A stretch of DNA of 33,445 bases from Acidimicrobiia bacterium (GTDB taxonomy: Bacteria > Actinomycetota > Acidimicrobiia > Acidimicrobiales > Bin134): contig VYEX01000037.1 in assembly GCA_009842675.1 (NCBI GenBank), positions 1 through 33,445 of the forward strand, written 5' to 3'. Below the pieces are notes generated by a model, which ran no database searches, was not told the origin of the DNA, and saw only the letters and a program-made list of their open reading frames with translations. Position numbers and translations under genes: made by a program. This document shows positions 8,060 to 14,467 of the stretch, in pieces; positions within the stretch are counted from its first letter, which is position 1; each line of letters opens with the position of its first letter.

Positions 8060-8653
8060 GTGGGTGCCCTGACGAAGACGAAGGTACTCGCCATGGCTTT
8101 CTGCTTGGCCCTAGGCGCAGCTGCTTGCGGAGACAGCGTCGACAGCCCTGCGACTGCTCCCACCGAGGCACCGGCCCCAGCCGAAGCCCCTGCCACGCAG
8201 GCCCCCGCGCCCGAACCGGCGACAGAGAGCGCCGCCCCAGCTCCAGAATCTGATCTGCCCTCGGTCGAGTTGGTGGACATTGCCACCGGGGCCACCGTGA
8301 ACCTGGCCAGCTTCGCCCCGGCGGAACAACCCCTCGTCCTCTGGTTCTGGGCGCCCCATTGAACCATCTGTCGCCGGGAAGCCCCCGGCGTCGAGCAGTT
8401 CGCTCGAAACAACTCTGACAAACTCACCGTCATCGGTGTAGGAACCCAAGACAGCCTCGGGCTGGCCGAGAGCTTCGTGGAATCCACAGGAACCACCTTC
8501 ACCATGCTCTGGGACCCCACCTTTGAGTCCTGGCGCCAATTGGGGATCTCCGGCCAGCCCGCAGGGATGCTGCTGGACGCCAACGGCACAATCCTCACCT
8601 CTTGGCGCGGCGCCATCCCCCAAAGCCGGGTGCTCGAGGCCGTCGGCGCCTAG
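8060..8653 (+). CDS. Putative TlpA-like selenoprotein lipoprotein, UTIC active site (copy 2)
   Basis: A paralogue of the preceding gene, starting one base after its stop (GTG 8060, with GGAG at 8047-8050; TTG 8045 is an alternative). The frame meets TGA at 8360-8362 after VLWFWAPH and continues with TICRREAPGVEQFA to TAG at 8651-8653. Read with selenocysteine it has 197 residues, with Sec101 and Cys104. The N-terminus is a signal peptide with AAAC (Cys23), then a short Ala/Pro/Glu tether. The domain keeps the cis-Pro loop (GQPAG, Pro167) and the strand MLLDANG, which fit TlpA-like redoxins. ATGATVNLASFAP before the active site is identical in both copies. The same TGA position, a conserved downstream frame and the retained second Cys argue against decay. 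It converges on gcvT with a 7-base gap. Confidence 0.83.
8372..8390 (+). promoter_or_regulatory. Candidate bacterial SECIS hairpin, copy 2
   Basis: CGCCGGG (8372-8378) pairs with CCCGGCG (8384-8390) around the loop AAGCC. This is the copy 1 hairpin with one extra base pair. The loop is again 17-21 bases after the TGA (8360-8362). The sequence from the stem through the loop is unchanged between copies, while codons just before it differ (CCC ACC TGC against ACC ATC TGT). Confidence 0.6.
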
Positions 8654-8660
8654 CGCCCCG

Positions 8661-9722
8661 CTACACGAACGGGAGTTTGACCACGGCGGCGGGCGTGGGG
8701 GTGCCCCGCATATCCACGGCCAGCTCGTCGCCGATTTCGGCGTCGGGGGGCACAAAGGCCAGGGCGATACCCGTCTCCAGCATGGGCGAGAAGTTGCCCG
8801 ACGTGACTTCCCCCACCACCTCGTCGCCCCGCAGCACTGATTGACCCTCTCGGGGCGGGCGACGGCCTTCCACCCGCAGTCCCCGCAATCGCCGGTGGAT
8901 GCCCCGCTCCTGCTCCGCGGCCAGCGCCTCCCGGCCCCGAAACGAAGCCTTGTCCCAGCGCACTACCCAGCCCAGCCCGGCTTGCAGTGGGGAGATGCCC
9001 GGGCCGAGCTCATGGCCGTGCAGGGGCAAGCCCTTCTCCAGGCGAAGCGTGTCCCGGGCTCCCAGTCCGGCGGGAATGATCCCCGCCGCAGTCACCGCAT
9101 CCCAGAGTTGCTCAGCGGCTTCGACAAGAACGGCGATCTCCACCCCGTCCTCGCCGGTGTAGCCGGTGCCGGCCACGGTCAGCGCAGTGCCCTCCCACTG
9201 CACCGTGGCCACGCAGTTGCGGGGCACCTCCGACGCGCTGGGCGACACCTGGGCCAGTCGACTGCGGGCCTCGGGACCCTGCACCGCCAGCACCGCCCGA
9301 CTGGCGGTCACATCAACGGCCTGAAACCTGGTACCGGTTTCAGCGCTGCCCAGGGCATCGGCCACCCGGTCGGTGTTGGAGGCATTGGGCATCACGTCGA
9401 AGCTCTCCGGCGCCACCCACCACACGATGATGTCGTCGAGCACCGAACCGTCGTCGTCCAGGAGATGGGTGTACTGCGTGCGTCCCGGGGCTATTCGAGC
9501 CAGATCATTGGTGAACGCCTGCTGAAGCCGCTCGTAGGCATCGGGACCAGACGCCCTAAGCGTGCCCAGATGGCTCACATCGAACACCACCGCTTCGGTC
9601 CGGCAGGCCCGATGCTCGGCCAGCGTGCCCGACGGATAGGAAAGCGGCATCTCCCAGCCGCCGAATGGAACCAGCTTGGCCCCCAGCGCCCGATGACGGC
9701 CCTCCAACGGGGAGGAACGCAC
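8661..9722 (-). CDS. gcvT: Glycine cleavage system aminomethyltransferase (T protein)
   Basis: A 353-residue T protein. It takes the aminomethyl group from the lipoyl arm of H protein and, with tetrahydrofolate, yields 5,10-methylene-THF and ammonia. Family features are clear: LGAKLVPFGGWEMPLSY at the N-terminus, FDVSHLGTLRASGPDA, the folate-site region YTGEDGVEI, LGARDTLRLEKGLPLHGHEL, and the C-terminal barrel motif GEVTSGNFSPMLETGIALAFV. Start GTG 9722 has GGAAGGG eight bases upstream. The partner gcvH lies 3.3 kb away on the same strand; the P protein is not in the window. The TMxN-type YPSG near residue 29 suggests a normal enzyme rather than the YgfZ paralogue. Confidence 0.93.
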   Translation of the reverse strand: MRSSPLEGRHRALGAKLVPFGGWEMPLSYPSGTLAEHRACRTEAVVFDVSHLGTLRASGPDAYERLQQAFTNDLARIAPGRTQYTHLLDDDGSVLDDIIVWWVAPESFDVMPNASNTDRVADALGSAETGTRFQAVDVTASRAVLAVQGPEARSRLAQVSPSASEVPRNCVATVQWEGTALTVAGTGYTGEDGVEIAVLVEAAEQLWDAVTAAGIIPAGLGARDTLRLEKGLPLHGHELGPGISPLQAGLGWVVRWDKASFRGREALAAEQERGIHRRLRGLRVEGRRPPREGQSVLRGDEVVGEVTSGNFSPMLETGIALAFVPPDAEIGDELAVDMRGTPTPAAVVKLPFV

Positions 9723-9739
9723 GTGTATTTCCCTTCCGG

Positions 9740-10105
9740 CTAACCGGTCCCGGCGCCGGCGCCAGTATGGGTCAGATCACCGTCCATTCCGGCGACATCG
9801 TCGAAGCCGTACTTGCTCAACAAGCTGTGATAATCCCGCTGGCAAAGCACAACGACATCGATGTCGGGATAGCACTCCCGCAACCGGCGAACTTTGCCGT
9901 TCTTGCGGGTGATGTACTTCTGGCGCGCGGTGGTGATTTCCACGTAACGGCCGAATTGGGGCAGGTAGAAGTCGGGAGTAAAGGCCTCGGCCACTTCGCC
10001 TGATTCGTTGCGGGAGAGCACAAAGGTCTCGGGCTCATATCGCCACTCGACACCATAAAAGTCGAGCAACTCGGCGAATTGCCGCTCGGAATCGTGGGCG
10101 AACAC
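9740..10105 (-). CDS. Conserved protein with a PD-(D/E)XK nuclease-like core
   Basis: About 121 residues from GTG 10105, which has AAGGAGG at 10117-10123 overlapping the stop of the MerR gene upstream; a TTG at 10192 would extend it to 150 residues inside that gene. The core resembles a small nuclease-like fold: SERQFAELLDFYGV (candidate Glu), then FTPDFYLPQFGRYVEIT (PD...E), then a basic stretch with KNGKVRRLRE and YPDIDVVVL. The usual Lys after the Glu is replaced (EIT instead of ExK), so catalysis is uncertain. I recall relatives in actinobacteria with an ELT...KKNxKxRxLRE signature and no assigned role. It is probably co-transcribed with the MerR gene. Confidence 0.7.
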   Translation of the reverse strand: MFAHDSERQFAELLDFYGVEWRYEPETFVLSRNESGEVAEAFTPDFYLPQFGRYVEITTARQKYITRKNGKVRRLRECYPDIDVVVLCQRDYHSLLSKYGFDDVAGMDGDLTHTGAGAGTG

Positions 10106-10121
10106 GCTTTCGGCGGCCTCC

Positions 10122-10619
10122 TTAAGAGCCGGTTTGGGCCGTGCTGACGCCGGTTTGGGGCTCAGCAGTATCCACAGGAAGGGGCTCTTCAACGGGAAGC
10201 TCTCTCACGGCGGCCTCTACCTCTTCGATAAGGCCTTCCATGCGAAGGTAAAGAGCACCCTGGCCCTGGCGCAGGGCATCCAGAATTTGCTCATCAGTCC
10301 GAACCAGGAGCGATTGGTTGCCGTTGATCACCAGATCGGCGCTGGCCACTTCCTCTCCCAGTTCGTCGCGCAGGTAGTCGAATACTTCGCGCACCCGCTG
10401 TAGGGCGATTCCCTCGTCCAAAAGCCGCTTGATCAGCTTTAACTCCAACAAATCGTTGTAGGAATACCGGCGGCGGCTACCGCTTCCCTCGGCAACCTGC
10501 GCGGTAGACGTCACCAACCCCGTGCGTGTCCAGTAATCCAGTTGGCGGTAAGTGATGCCGACAATCTCAATGGTTTGGGGGGAACTGAAGTCGCTGGCTA
10601 CTTGTCCGTACTCGCTCAT
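10122..10619 (-). CDS. MerR-family regulator (Rv1830-like position)
   Basis: A 165-residue regulator from ATG 10619, preceded by GGAG; an upstream in-frame start would give 178 residues. The winged-helix DNA-binding domain is at the N-terminus (IVGITYRQLDYWTRTGLV, then SGSRRRYSYNDLLELKLIKRLLDEGIALQRVRE). It is followed by a helical effector or dimerisation part with no Cys-rich metal site. Two MerR genes flank the DUF151 gene as in mycobacteria (Rv1828 and Rv1830 around Rv1829); this one occupies the Rv1830 position. Its own promoter, 10690-10722, contains a dyad and may be autoregulated (inference). Confidence 0.88.
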   Translation of the reverse strand: MSEYGQVASDFSSPQTIEIVGITYRQLDYWTRTGLVTSTAQVAEGSGSRRRYSYNDLLELKLIKRLLDEGIALQRVREVFDYLRDELGEEVASADLVINGNQSLLVRTDEQILDALRQGQGALYLRMEGLIEEVEAAVRELPVEEPLPVDTAEPQTGVSTAQTGS

Positions 10620-10689
10620 CTGACTCTCCAGTGCCGGGGCGCGTTCCCAATTCGGCATATTACACCGGGGAAACTACGCCAATGAACTT

Positions 10690-10722
10690 CCACAGGGTAA
10701 ACCTCGATCTGTGGATTGTCAA
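10690..10722 (-). promoter_or_regulatory. MerR gene promoter with overlapping dyad
   Basis: On the minus strand, consensus TTGACA (10722-10717) and TACCCT (10699-10694) are separated by 17 bases. A dyad TCCACAG-N13-CTGTGGA (10689-10695 and 10709-10715) lies across the spacer and -10. This is where MerR-family regulators typically bind, though classic MerR promoters have 19-20-base spacers. The next 74 bases are leader up to ATG 10619. Confidence 0.55.
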
Positions 10723-10747
10723 GAAAGGAATTTGAGGCGAGAAAGCG

Positions 10748-11248
10748 TCAGCCGTTGAAGTCGTCTGGGGTCACCTGGTCCAAGAATTCCCGAAATTGGT
10801 CCAGAACTTCCTCGGCCGGGGGCTCTTCCCCTTCAGGCTCGTCGGGCTCCACTGTGTGCCCGGCAGCTTCCAGCACCGATTCGTCGGCGAAGATTGGGGC
10901 GCCGGTGCGCACGGCCAGGGCCACCGCGTCAGAGGGGCGGCTTGAAATCCGCCGGGCCCCGTTTCCTCCCGCCAACTCCAGTTCGGCATAGAACGTCCGA
11001 TCCCGCAGTTCGGTGACCACGATTCGCTCGATCCGCACCCCCAAATCGTCGAGCACGTTCTTGAACAGGTCGTGGGTCATGGGTCGAGGAGTCTCCACCT
11101 CTTCCATGGCCAGAGCGATGGCCTGAGCCTCCGCTCCTCCGATGAAGATGGGCAGAAGCCGGCAGTCGCCGTCGGTTTCCCGAAGCAGCACAATCGGGGC
11201 ATTCGACGGAAGTTCGATCCGAACCCCGACCAGCTCCATCTCCTTCAT
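10748..11248 (-). CDS. DUF151 / bifunctional nuclease family protein
   Basis: About 166 residues from ATG 11248 (GTGGAG just upstream); ATG 11278 would overlap hpt by 20 bases. The protein opens with MELVGVRIELPSNAPIVLLRE and contains LPIFIGGAEAQAIALAMEEVETPRPMTHDLF and RPSDAVALAVRTGAPIFA, the hallmark blocks of the DUF151 fold. Characterised plant and bacterial members have nuclease activity; the cellular role in actinobacteria is not established. The C-terminus is acidic. It matches Rv1829 in position between two MerR genes. Confidence 0.9.
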   Translation of the reverse strand: MKEMELVGVRIELPSNAPIVLLRETDGDCRLLPIFIGGAEAQAIALAMEEVETPRPMTHDLFKNVLDDLGVRIERIVVTELRDRTFYAELELAGGNGARRISSRPSDAVALAVRTGAPIFADESVLEAAGHTVEPDEPEGEEPPAEEVLDQFREFLDQVTPDDFNG

Positions 11249-11258
11249 CGACTCCACG

Positions 11259-11816
11259 TTAGTAGAGGATAGAGACATAGGCGTCGGGATCGTCGGCCAA
11301 TAGACCAGGATCTCCGATTACCAACCGGTCCAGGTTCCGGTACCGGCCGTCCCAGTCGAGGCCGTAGCCCAAGAAGAACTCATCGGGGGCCTCAAATCCC
11401 ACAAAGTCGGGCTCCAGCGGCAAGATGCGACGAGCGTTTCGGTTCAACAGCGCGGCCACCGCCACCGAGGCAGCCGACCGGCGGCGCAGCTCTCCCATCA
11501 GATAGCCGAGGCTCAACCCGGTGTCCACGATGTCCTCCACCAGCACCACTTGGCGTCCTCCCACATCGCAGTCCAGGTCCTTGACCAGCCGGACGCGGCC
11601 CGAGTCGGCCGCAAACCGGGACAGCGCAATGAAGTCCACCTCCACCTCGATGTCCACCGCCCGGACCAGGTCGGCAAGGAAGGGCAGGCTCCCCTTCAAC
11701 ACAGACACCAGCACCACTCCATCGGAGCATTGCTGCGATATCTCAACTGCGACGCGCTCAACGGCCTGCTCTATGGCCTCCCGGCTGGCGAACAACTCGG
11801 GGTCGGCGCGGTTCAC
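11259..11816 (-). CDS. hpt: Hypoxanthine phosphoribosyltransferase
   Basis: A 185-residue type I phosphoribosyltransferase converting hypoxanthine (and guanine) plus PRPP to IMP (GMP) for purine salvage. The PRPP-binding motif VVLVEDIVDTGLSL is present, with VSVLKGSLPFLADL (PPi loop) earlier and the base-binding region FVGFEAPDEFFLGYGLDWDGRYRNL near the C-terminus. Start GTG 11816 is four bases after the stop of the FtsR-like gene, so the two are probably translated in series. In mycobacteria hpt sits near tilS and ftsH; its place inside this regulator cluster is unusual. Confidence 0.94.
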   Translation of the reverse strand: MNRADPELFASREAIEQAVERVAVEISQQCSDGVVLVSVLKGSLPFLADLVRAVDIEVEVDFIALSRFAADSGRVRLVKDLDCDVGGRQVVLVEDIVDTGLSLGYLMGELRRRSAASVAVAALLNRNARRILPLEPDFVGFEAPDEFFLGYGLDWDGRYRNLDRLVIGDPGLLADDPDAYVSILY

Positions 11817-11820
11817 GCCG

Positions 11821-12549
11821 CTAATTGCGATTCCCAGTGTGGTTGGCCAAGGCTCCCCGGAGCAGCGAGAGCCGCAGCTCCGAGCCGAGGTTGATCAGCT
11901 CCACCAGCACGTCTTGGGACTGCTTGCGGGACTTGGGTGTGCGCTGCATCACCAGAGGCATGATCCGCTGCTCCAGCAGGCCTGCCTCCCGCTCGGCGGC
12001 CGATTTGTAGGCCCGCAGATGGCGGGGCTCCAGCCCATGGGCCAAGAACCCGGCGGCCACCTTGGCCACGATGACCGCTTCGGCGCCGTAGTGCGAGAGC
12101 GCTCCGTCGTCCAGGGGCTCGATGAGGCCGAATTTCTCAAGCTCGACGACTTTGGAGCGGCTCAGTCCGCTGGCCGATGCCAACTCGTCGAGGGTCAGCG
12201 ACACCGACACCGCCCCGGTGTCCAACGGGTTGGGACGCCCGGACGTCCGGGAGCGAGGGGCGGCTTCGTCCCCGCCGGACTCCCCGCGTCCGTCCACCTC
12301 CTCGAAATCCTCACCGTCGATTCGCTCCTTGATGACCTTGAGGGGCAGGAAGTGATCTCGCTGCTGCTCCAGTATCCACCGCAGCCGGTTTATGTCGGCC
12401 TCGGTGAATTTCCGGTACCCAGACTGGTTGCGCTCGGGATCGATGAGGCCCTGGCTCTCAAGAAAGCGGATCTTCGAGATGCTTATGTCGGAGAACTCGT
12501 CTTTCAGCAGGTCCAAGACCTGGCCGATCGACCGGTGCTGGACGGTCAT
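11821..12549 (-). CDS. MerR-family regulator, FtsR/Rv1828-like
   Basis: A 242-residue protein with an N-terminal MerR winged helix (RSIGQVLDLLKDEF, ISISKIRFLESQGLIDPERNQSGYRKFTEADINRLRWIL). A Ser/Gly-rich linker follows, then a second helical region with a winged-helix-like segment LDELASASGLSRSKVVELEKFGLI. This two-part layout and the position next to the GarA-like gene match Rv1828 and corynebacterial FtsR, which activates ftsZ; that role is inferred by homology. The ATG overlaps the stop of the GarA-like gene (ATGA), indicating coupling. Confidence 0.9.
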   Translation of the reverse strand: MTVQHRSIGQVLDLLKDEFSDISISKIRFLESQGLIDPERNQSGYRKFTEADINRLRWILEQQRDHFLPLKVIKERIDGEDFEEVDGRGESGGDEAAPRSRTSGRPNPLDTGAVSVSLTLDELASASGLSRSKVVELEKFGLIEPLDDGALSHYGAEAVIVAKVAAGFLAHGLEPRHLRAYKSAAEREAGLLEQRIMPLVMQRTPKSRKQSQDVLVELINLGSELRLSLLRGALANHTGNRN

Positions 12550-13034
12550 TCGCTGGTCCCGTCGTAGAACACCAGCTTGAATCGGCCGATCTGGAGCTCG
12601 TCGCCGTTCTTCAAACCGGCATCCTCGACTCGCCGACTGTTCAGATAGGTGCCGTTCAGCGAACCCATGTCCTTGACGTGTTGAACCAGACCGTCCCGAT
12701 AGACCTCGGCGTGCCGTCGGGACACCGTGATGTCGTCCAAGAAGATGCCGGAGTCGGGATGGCGACCCACGGTCACCCGGGCTTCGGACAGCTCGAATCG
12801 GCTGCCCGCGGTCGGTCCCTGGGTTACCACCAATACCGCCGGATGCCTCACCAGATCGGCCTCGAGTTCCAACTCGGTGGTCGGTTCGTCCACCGATCCA
12901 GCCCCGTCAGGGTCGCCTGTCGGTTTGAGGAAATAGCCGCACGAAGCGCAGAAGTTGGCCCCAGCCTCGCTGACATAGCCGCATTGCGAGCAGACGACCC
13001 CTTGGGTCTCTCCATCATCAGGTCGGGAGGTCAA
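12546..13034 (-). CDS. GarA-like FHA-domain protein with N-terminal zinc ribbon
   Basis: The likely start is TTG 13034, which overlaps the gcvH stop (TTGA) and has GGAG upstream, giving 162 residues; a longer reading would lie wholly inside gcvH. Residues 15-36 form a zinc ribbon (CSQC...CASC). Thr52-Thr53 in EPTTELE matches the position of the phosphorylated TT of mycobacterial GarA. Residues about 66-160 are an FHA domain with GRHP (90-93), SRRH (105-108) and GSLNGT. GarA binds and inhibits 2-oxoglutarate dehydrogenase and glutamate dehydrogenase until kinases phosphorylate it. The same switch here is inference. The zinc ribbon is absent from mycobacterial GarA as I recall it. Confidence 0.88.
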   Translation of the reverse strand: MTSRPDDGETQGVVCSQCGYVSEAGANFCASCGYFLKPTGDPDGAGSVDEPTTELELEADLVRHPAVLVVTQGPTAGSRFELSEARVTVGRHPDSGIFLDDITVSRRHAEVYRDGLVQHVKDMGSLNGTYLNSRRVEDAGLKNGDELQIGRFKLVFYDGTSE

Positions 13035-13417
13035 TCGACGGTCTCCGTCAGCTCGGTGTAGGCCGCCGCGTCCAGGAGGCTGTCCAGCTCCGACAGATCG
13101 GAGGCCTCGATCACGCAGATCCACCCCTCGCCGTAGGGGTCCTCGTTGAGCCGCTCGGGGTGGTCGATCAGATCGGTGTTCACCTCGACGATGGTGCCGC
13201 TCAGCGGCGCGTATATCTCTGACACCGACTTGGTGGACTCGACCTCGCTGAACGGATCGCCGCTGACCACGTCCGTCCCCACCGGAGGAAGATCGATGTA
13301 GACGACGTCACCCAGGGCATCCTGGGCGTAATCGGTGATGCCCAAGCAAACCCGGTTGCCCTCAACCCTGGTCCATTCGTGGTCTTCGGAATAGCGGAGT
13401 TCGGCCGGTACGTTCAT
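13031..13417 (-). CDS. gcvH: Glycine cleavage system H protein
   Basis: A 128-residue lipoyl carrier shuttling the aminomethyl intermediate between the P, T and L proteins. YSEDHEW at the N-terminus, GITDYAQDALGDVVYIDLP, and the lipoylated Lys in EVESTKSVSE are diagnostic, as is the NEDPYGEGW tail. ATG 13417 is chosen over an upstream GTG because the family begins there and TACGGT lies seven bases before it, suggesting a leaderless mRNA. It heads a run with the GarA-like and FtsR-like genes and hpt, each overlapping or nearly touching the next. Confidence 0.95.
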   Translation of the reverse strand: MNVPAELRYSEDHEWTRVEGNRVCLGITDYAQDALGDVVYIDLPPVGTDVVSGDPFSEVESTKSVSEIYAPLSGTIVEVNTDLIDHPERLNEDPYGEGWICVIEASDLSELDSLLDAAAYTELTETVD

Positions 13418-13424
13418 TGAGGAC

Positions 13425-13430
13425 ACCGTA
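13425..13430 (-). promoter_or_regulatory. -10 element of gcvH
   Basis: TACGGT on the minus strand ends seven bases before ATG 13417, and no ribosome-binding site fits that start. It would drive the gcvH-garA-ftsR-hpt run as a leaderless transcript. Confidence 0.4.
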
Positions 13431-13455
13431 CCGGCTGGCGTGAAAACTCTCAACC

Positions 13456-14043
13456 TCAGCTTGAGGCTGCGGTTCGGCCCGCCCTCCCCTCGGCAAGGGC
13501 CTGACGGGCCCGGGGGATGTACTCCACCGCGGCGTAGTAGCTGAGCGCCAAGGACGGGATGCCCAAGCCCCAGCCGACGCCCCGCAGCGCGGCGCCCCCT
13601 CCCACGCTCGAGTCGCCGAGCAGCAAGAATGGCAGAGCGAACATGAGGCCGAACGTGGACGTCTTGCCGGTCCAGGTCACATCGATCCTGCGGGCCCCCA
13701 TTGCCGCCAGCACCACAGTGGCCAGCGATACCGCGGCCTCTCTCGCCAGCATGGTCACCCCGAATGCCGCATGGAGCGACCCGTCCACCATCATCACCAC
13801 CACCGCGGCCAAGAACATCAAGCGGTCGGCCGTGGGGTCCAGAATCTTTCCCAGCTCGGAGCCCTGGTCGAATCGCCGGGCGATATAGCCGTCAACCCAG
13901 TCGGTGGCCCCCAGTACTCCCAAGAGGATGGCCGCCCCAGCCCGGTTTCCCATGCCTAGAAGCAGCACGCAGAACACCGGCACGCACCCCAGCCGCAGCA
14001 CGGAAATCAAATTCGGCACCGTCAGCACCTGCCGCCCGGACAT
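13456..14043 (-). CDS. CDP-alcohol phosphatidyltransferase (PgsA-like)
   Basis: A 195-residue membrane enzyme. The CDP-alcohol transferase signature D-x2-DG-x2-AR-x8-G-x3-D-x3-D is intact (DWVDGYIARRFDQG then GKILDPTADR). Several hydrophobic helices follow. It most resembles phosphatidylglycerophosphate synthase, which joins CDP-diacylglycerol to glycerol 3-phosphate for phosphatidylglycerol and cardiolipin; other head-group acceptors cannot be excluded. A pgsA homologue also lies near gcvH-garA in mycobacteria. It is transcribed divergently from the HIT gene across only 22 bases. Confidence 0.88.
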   Translation of the reverse strand: MSGRQVLTVPNLISVLRLGCVPVFCVLLLGMGNRAGAAILLGVLGATDWVDGYIARRFDQGSELGKILDPTADRLMFLAAVVVMMVDGSLHAAFGVTMLAREAAVSLATVVLAAMGARRIDVTWTGKTSTFGLMFALPFLLLGDSSVGGGAALRGVGWGLGIPSLALSYYAAVEYIPRARQALAEGRAGRTAASS

Positions 14044-14052
14044 ACCCAGGTC

Positions 14053-14059
14053 ATACTAT
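14053..14059. promoter_or_regulatory. Shared bidirectional -10 between pgsA-like and HIT genes
   Basis: The heptamer ATACTAT reads TACTAT on the plus strand (14054-14059), six bases before ATG 14066, and TAGTAT on the minus strand (14058-14053), nine bases before ATG 14043. The whole gap is 22 bases. One AT-rich palindrome therefore appears to serve as the -10 in both directions. Confidence 0.5.
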
Positions 14060-14065
14060 GAGCAG

Positions 14066-14467
14066 ATGCCCAGCGTGTTCACGATGATCATCAACGGCGA
14101 CCTACCCGGACACTTTGTATGGGAAGACGACGACTGCGTGGCCATCTTGTCCATCAACCCCATACAGACCGGCCACGCGCTCGTCGTGCCCCGAGCCGAG
14201 ATCGACCATTGGTTGGATGTGCCTCCCGAATTGGCCGCCCATCTGATGGTCGTGGCCCAAGAGGTGGGTGCTGCCCAGATGGCCGCATTCGGGCCGCCCC
14301 GGATCGGTCTCATCATCGCCGGCCACGAGGTGCCCCACACCCACTTGCACGTCATCCCGATGTTCGACATCGGCGATCTGAGCTTCGCCAACGCCAAAGC
14401 CTCGGTTCCCCCCGAAGAGCTGGCCGAGGCCGCTGAGGCCTTGCGCTCTCACATCTCCGGGAACTAG
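14066..14467 (+). CDS. HIT-family nucleotide hydrolase/transferase
   Basis: A 133-residue histidine-triad protein. It opens with SVFTMIINGDLPGHFVWEDD, and the triad HTHLHVIP is intact, with the final His acting as nucleophile on nucleoside monophosphate esters or amides. Family members cleave AMP-amidates or dinucleoside polyphosphates; the substrate is unknown here. ATG 14066 is the family start. A longer open frame to 13904 lies over the divergent gene and is rejected. The stop shares CTAG (14464-14467) with the convergent DUF2079 gene. Confidence 0.9.
   Translation: MPSVFTMIINGDLPGHFVWEDDDCVAILSINPIQTGHALVVPRAEIDHWLDVPPELAAHLMVVAQEVGAAQMAAFGPPRIGLIIAGHEVPHTHLHVIPMFDIGDLSFANAKASVPPEELAEAAEALRSHISGN

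Noticed and set aside
7756..8362. The two in-frame TGA codons as evidence of pseudogenes or sequencing error
   Set aside because: The same codon is hit in both copies at the catalytic position, the downstream frame and second Cys are intact in both, and the substitution pattern between copies looks like that of coding sequence. A stop inherited before duplication would not preserve the downstream frame for long.
7020..8660. Genome-wide reassignment of UGA to Trp, Gly or Cys
   Set aside because: UGA ends many intact genes here (livK-like, gcvH, cmk, tyrA, aroH and the first selenoprotein itself), so it is a normal stop.
10709..10717. DnaA box (TGTGGATT)
   Set aside because: It does not match the full TTATNCACA consensus, stands alone, and is better explained as one arm of the promoter dyad.
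13904..14065. Extended start of the HIT gene
   Set aside because: It overlaps the divergent pgsA-like gene, and the family begins at ATG 14066, which has a well-placed -10.
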